Assembly (NCBI GenBank): GCA_003214175.1
Contig: QCLZ01000001.1
Span: 248,001 to 312,000, forward strand
Direction: 5' to 3'
Length of the DNA stretch: 64,000 nt
Source: Prochlorococcus sp. AG-418-I20
Lineage (GTDB): Bacteria; Cyanobacteriota; Cyanobacteriia; PCC-6307; Cyanobiaceae
Shown: positions 60,285-64,000 of the stretch, piece after piece
Layout of the letters: each line of letters begins with the position of its first letter
Position numbering within the stretch: the first letter of the stretch is position 1
Translations under genes and position numbers: made by a program
The notes under the pieces: generated by a model
The model's input: only the letters and a program-made list of their open reading frames with translations
The model's database searches: none
Told to the model about the DNA's origin: nothing

Positions 60285-63200
60285 TTGAAAAAAATTAGAA
60301 CTCTAAATCTAAATACAAAAATCCTTTTAGTAGGTATGTTTTTGTCCTTAGGATTTCTGGGTTCTTATACATTAAATAATTTTCTAAGAGAAAGCTATAA
60401 TTCTAGGAAATTAGAATTTGAAGATAGTGTTGAGAAATTTTTAAATAAAAAGGTTACTTTAGGCGATTATTCTGGGATTAGATTTCTAGGATTTTCCCTA
60501 GGGAATTCAAAAATTATTGATAAAGAAAATATAGATTCTGAGATTACAGCTGAAAATGTTTATATAGGAATCATGCCTTTTAGATCCTTTTTAAAACAAA
60601 AATGGATATTAAAAATAACACCAAAGCAAACTGAATTTAAAATAGATAAAGATTTTTTTAAAAGGTATGAATCTTTTAAAAAAGTACAAAGTATAAATAA
60701 ATCAAAACCAAAGTATGAATTCAATTTTAACTTAAATAAATATTCACTTTTAGATCTAAAAGATTCAGGATTAAAAACAAAAGTAAAAGGTTATATTGTA
60801 TATAAAACCAATAATAGACAAATAATTGCCGATTTAAAATCTAAATTTGATGGAAAAGGTTTTTTAAAATTAAAATTAAATACAAAGTTAAATCAAGATT
60901 TTTTAAGGATTGAATTATTTTCTAGGGGATTAAATCTTCAAGACTCTGAATATTTTCTTGGGAATAGAAAAATTAGCTTTGAAGAAGGAAATTTTAAATC
61001 TGATTTTAAATTTACTAAATCATCAACTAAAGTATTATGTAAAGGAAGATTTTCTTTAAGTAATTTAAAAATCAAATCCGAAGCTTTTTCGCAGAATATA
61101 AATTCCGATAACAATAGTTTTTTTTGTGAAGATACTAATTTAGTAGGAATTTCAGAAAATTTAAATTACGGAACTTTAACTTCAAATTTTATTCTTAATG
61201 TTCCACTAAGCAATAATATAAATAATGTTGATTTAAAAGGAAGTATTGGATACATTAATAGTCTAAATCCAGATATTAAATTAACAGGAAATATTCCTTA
61301 TTGGTTTGATAAAAAAGGTATTAATTTTGGGGATTTAGATTCTAGTTTCGAGATAAATAGAACTCAATTATCTAATTTAAATATTTTCAGAAAGAATGAT
61401 ATAAGGGGTTTTATTACTGCTAAAGGAGTATTTAAAGGAAAAATTAGCGATCCTGATATTTCGATTAATTTTAATATCGATTATCCGCATTATAAAGGCA
61501 TTCGTATAAGAGAAATATGGGAGGGAGAAATTATAAACGATAATAAAGAATTTCTTTTAAATATGAAAAATAGATATTCAGCAATCCCTTCATTTCTCTC
61601 AATCAAGTTTGATCCTAAGCTTAAAGTTGATAATTTAACTTTTAGTAGAGTTTATAACTCTACTAAAGGGACTCTAGAAATAGTTAAAGAGAATGATAAT
61701 TATATTTGGAGCGCTGATAATTTCCCCATTGATGAACTTGAATTATCTTTAAGCAAAAATCAATTCGATAAGATTAATGGAATTATTAATGGTGGAGGAT
61801 CAATTTCCTATGATCAGGCTAATATTGAAGGGCGACTGGCTTGGAGTTTAGGTAAATATAGAAATATAAAGTTAGCTAATTCATTATTTGATTTTAGATT
61901 AAAAGATAATTCTTTATACGTAAACTCATCAATTTATCCAATTGATGGTGGAATAATTGAAGTTGAATATAATCCAAATAAAAATAATTTAATTAATTTA
62001 AACTTCAATAATATAAGCACCAGTTGGACAATCCTGACCGCTATTGATATTTTTAATTTTGATGATGAGAAAGTGATACCAACAAGTAAAACTAATATCT
62101 TGGATGATCTGGAAATAAATAAAGATAAGTTTTCTTATAAAGAGAGGATTGACTTTATAAATAACTTTCTTGAAAATAGTAATTCCTTAGATGACAAATT
62201 TAACCTGAAAAAATATTTAAATAAATTTAGCAGTAGATATAATGCACAAATAACTATTGAGGGAGATAGACCAAGAAACTACAATTTAAATGCAAAATTG
62301 AATGGCTATCTTGATGTATCTAGAGATGAAAATAAAAATAAAAAGGAGGAATTTTCTATTGATTTGGAAGGGGGATTATTAAAAGGAAACGGTTTTTTAA
62401 AAATTAAAAAATTACCGTTAAGTGTTGCGAATATCTTTTTAGACAGACCAAGAGATTTTCTTGGAGGGATAGATATAAATTTATTGTACGATTTAGATAC
62501 AAAATCTTTCTCAAGTGAAATTTCTTCCAATAATTCATCAATAAAAAATAATAAAATATTACTTGAAAAAGGATTTATTGAATTTAATAACTCTAATTTT
62601 GATATTGATTTTTCATTGCTGATAAATGATTCAGTAATCCCCATCTCTATTAAAGGATTAATACCTATAAAAACCTCTGATGAATTAGATTTAAGGTTGA
62701 TTGGTAACGGAAAATTTATTGAGTTAATAGATGTTTTCTCAGATGATTACTTTACTTTTAAAGAAGGTGAAATGAATCTTAGAATGATAATAAAGGGTAC
62801 TATTGATAAACCTGTATTGAATGGATTTATAGTAATTAAGGATTCTGAAATTGATTTGTATAACAATATAGTAAAAGATATTAATAGTTTGATGATTTTT
62901 GATTTTGATTCTTTGGAGATCAAAAGTTTAAAAGCAAAAGGCGAGGATTCTGGAAATATTTTCATTAGAGGTTTTTTGCCTTTTTATAAAAAGAATGAAT
63001 CAGGGGAGTCATTTATTAATTTGATTGCAAATGAATTTACTATTAAGACAGAGAATTTCAATTTTTTATTAGATTCAAATATAAATTTAACTGGATCATT
63101 TGAGAATCCAGTGTTGGGAGGTAATTTGTCCCTTAACAATGGATTCATAAATTTCAAAAGAACCAGTGAAAATAATAAGATAGATAAAAAAATTAATCGA

Positions 63201-64000
63201 GAAGAATCTAAAAAGGATTGGCCAGAATTATATTGGAATAAGAATAAGAATATTGAAATAATTTCAAATGAAACAATTTTGAATTCTGTTCTTTTGGGAG
63301 AAACTTTGCCAGATTATTTCAATAATTTGAGTTTTAATAATCTCAAATTAAAACTTGGACCAGATTTTAAACTTCAATATTCAGAAATAGTTCAAGCATA
63401 TTTAGATACTAAATTAGACCTCGAAATCAACGGACGCATAGGAAAAGATTTGAATGCTAGGGGTCTTATTTACCTTAAAAAAGGTAGGGCTAATTTATAT
63501 ACTACCCCTTTTAAGCTTGATAAGAATAAAGACAACTATATCTTATTTGCATCAAGAAGTGGTGTGGTTCCATTTATAAATTTTTCTCTTGTTAGTAAAG
63601 TTCCAGATTCTATAATTCCTATAAGTGAAAATAATCAAGATTCAAATATCTCGGGTGATGTTGATGCAGATGTCACTTCAAGTGGTTTTGGAGCATTTGG
63701 AATTGGTAATTCAAGGCTTATCAAAATTGAAGCTTCTTATGAAGGTTTTTTAGATCAATTATCCTTTGAAGATGAAAATCAAAGAATCCAATTAAGAAGT
63801 ACTCCAAGTTATAGCAGATCACAAATAATTGGTTTGATTGGAGGTAACTCTGCAAATTTAATAAATAGAGCATTTATTTCTCAACTTAATAATGCGGATG
63901 CTTTTAGTGAAAGGTTTCAGTTGTCTTTATATCCAGCCTTAATAGAAAATAATGATTCATTAAATAACATTTTTTCCAATGAGAAATTAGATATAGAAAA
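60285..64000 (+). CDS. tamB: TamB-like translocation/assembly protein (DUF490), 3' end outside window
   Basis: From TTG 60285 the frame stays open for 1238 codons to the window end. It starts MKKIRTLNLNTKILLVGMF, a signal anchor, then long, repetitive beta-rich sequence (F..K.D..I.GS...N...) typical of AsmA/TamB and of plant TIC236. The part near the end (RSTPSYSRSQIIGLIGG) resembles the start of the DUF490 domain, whose C-terminus contacts the outer-membrane Omp85 protein. Expected role: bridge across the periplasm for outer-membrane assembly or lipid transport. Confidence 0.85.
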   Translation, partial: MKKIRTLNLNTKILLVGMFLSLGFLGSYTLNNFLRESYNSRKLEFEDSVEKFLNKKVTLGDYSGIRFLGFSLGNSKIIDKENIDSEITAENVYIGIMPFRSFLKQKWILKITPKQTEFKIDKDFFKRYESFKKVQSINKSKPKYEFNFNLNKYSLLDLKDSGLKTKVKGYIVYKTNNRQIIADLKSKFDGKGFLKLKLNTKLNQDFLRIELFSRGLNLQDSEYFLGNRKISFEEGNFKSDFKFTKSSTKVLCKGRFSLSNLKIKSEAFSQNINSDNNSFFCEDTNLVGISENLNYGTLTSNFILNVPLSNNINNVDLKGSIGYINSLNPDIKLTGNIPYWFDKKGINFGDLDSSFEINRTQLSNLNIFRKNDIRGFITAKGVFKGKISDPDISINFNIDYPHYKGIRIREIWEGEIINDNKEFLLNMKNRYSAIPSFLSIKFDPKLKVDNLTFSRVYNSTKGTLEIVKENDNYIWSADNFPIDELELSLSKNQFDKINGIINGGGSISYDQANIEGRLAWSLGKYRNIKLANSLFDFRLKDNSLYVNSSIYPIDGGIIEVEYNPNKNNLINLNFNNISTSWTILTAIDIFNFDDEKVIPTSKTNILDDLEINKDKFSYKERIDFINNFLENSNSLDDKFNLKKYLNKFSSRYNAQITIEGDRPRNYNLNAKLNGYLDVSRDENKNKKEEFSIDLEGGLLKGNGFLKIKKLPLSVANIFLDRPRDFLGGIDINLLYDLDTKSFSSEISSNNSSIKNNKILLEKGFIEFNNSNFDIDFSLLINDSVIPISIKGLIPIKTSDELDLRLIGNGKFIELIDVFSDDYFTFKEGEMNLRMIIKGTIDKPVLNGFIVIKDSEIDLYNNIVKDINSLMIFDFDSLEIKSLKAKGEDSGNIFIRGFLPFYKKNESGESFINLIANEFTIKTENFNFLLDSNINLTGSFENPVLGGNLSLNNGFINFKRTSENNKIDKKINREESKKDWPELYWNKNKNIEIISNETILNSVLLGETLPDYFNNLSFNNLKLKLGPDFKLQYSEIVQAYLDTKLDLEINGRIGKDLNARGLIYLKKGRANLYTTPFKLDKNKDNYILFASRSGVVPFINFSLVSKVPDSIIPISENNQDSNISGDVDADVTSSGFGAFGIGNSRLIKIEASYEGFLDQLSFEDENQRIQLRSTPSYSRSQIIGLIGGNSANLINRAFISQLNNADAFSERFQLSLYPALIENNDSLNNIFSNEKLDIE

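Overview
The window is an AT-rich, gene-dense cyanobacterial chromosome segment. It carries a light-dependent protochlorophyllide reductase gene beside chlL/chlB/chlN, psaM, ndhL, plastocyanin, a cyanobacterial AbrB regulator, the aldehyde-deformylating oxygenase/acyl-ACP reductase alkane pair, and a complete alpha-carboxysome operon with form IA RuBisCO. Together with the very low GC, tiny intergenic gaps and frequent TTG starts, this points to Prochlorococcus marinus, most probably a high-light-adapted strain. The species call rests on gene content, gene order and protein similarity that I recognise by eye; no search was run.

Layout. 1-7.2 kb: a tyrosine recombinase cut by the left edge, hemH, ilvB, a small secreted protein, a YfiH/PgeF-type protein that seems to use an ATT start, a Tab2-like photosystem assembly protein and an S1-domain protein. 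7.3-15.3 kb: creatininase family, alkane synthesis (ado, aar), accA, an SDR, folE, trpF, an M50 site-2 protease and a lipoate-ligase-like protein. 15.4-21.5 kb: psaM, por and the dark-operative reductase genes chlL, chlB and chlN. 21.6-30.5 kb: csoS1D, rdgB (opposite strand), then csoS1-rbcL-rbcS-csoS2-csoS3-csoS4A-csoS4B-acRAF. 30.6-42.6 kb: housekeeping genes (ridA, gloB, hisG, an ABC exporter, two small glycosyltransferases, dnaA, a GST-like protein, gor, a Ca/Na exchanger, pyrC). 42.6-44.3 kb: a short accessory-looking segment with a lipoprotein gene and a rhomboid protease gene, bounded by repeats that include the broken 5' half of a tRNA-Leu, ending in an intact tRNA-Leu(TAA). 44.4-64 kb: ndhL, trpA, cyAbrB, a group 2 sigma factor, hisIE, a PTPS-like protein, clpB, petE, hemE, glgB, a CocE-type hydrolase, small conserved cyanobacterial proteins and the first 1238 codons of a TamB-like protein.

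How the genes work together. The carboxysome block encodes the shell hexamer (CsoS1), pentamers (CsoS4A/B), a gated pseudohexamer (CsoS1D), scaffold (CsoS2), carbonic anhydrase (CsoS3), RuBisCO and an assembly factor: nearly a whole CO2-fixing organelle. Hairpins after rbcL and after rbcS probably tune subunit ratios. por and chlLNB give two routes for the same chlorophyll step. hemH and hemE belong to the tetrapyrrole pathway that feeds it.

The most notable non-coding signals are the duplicated 5' half of tRNA-Leu around the rhomboid gene, the palindrome and repeated box upstream of csoS1, and dyads upstream of dnaA and between cyAbrB and its neighbour. I saw no CRISPR array, insertion sequence, rRNA or complete prophage.
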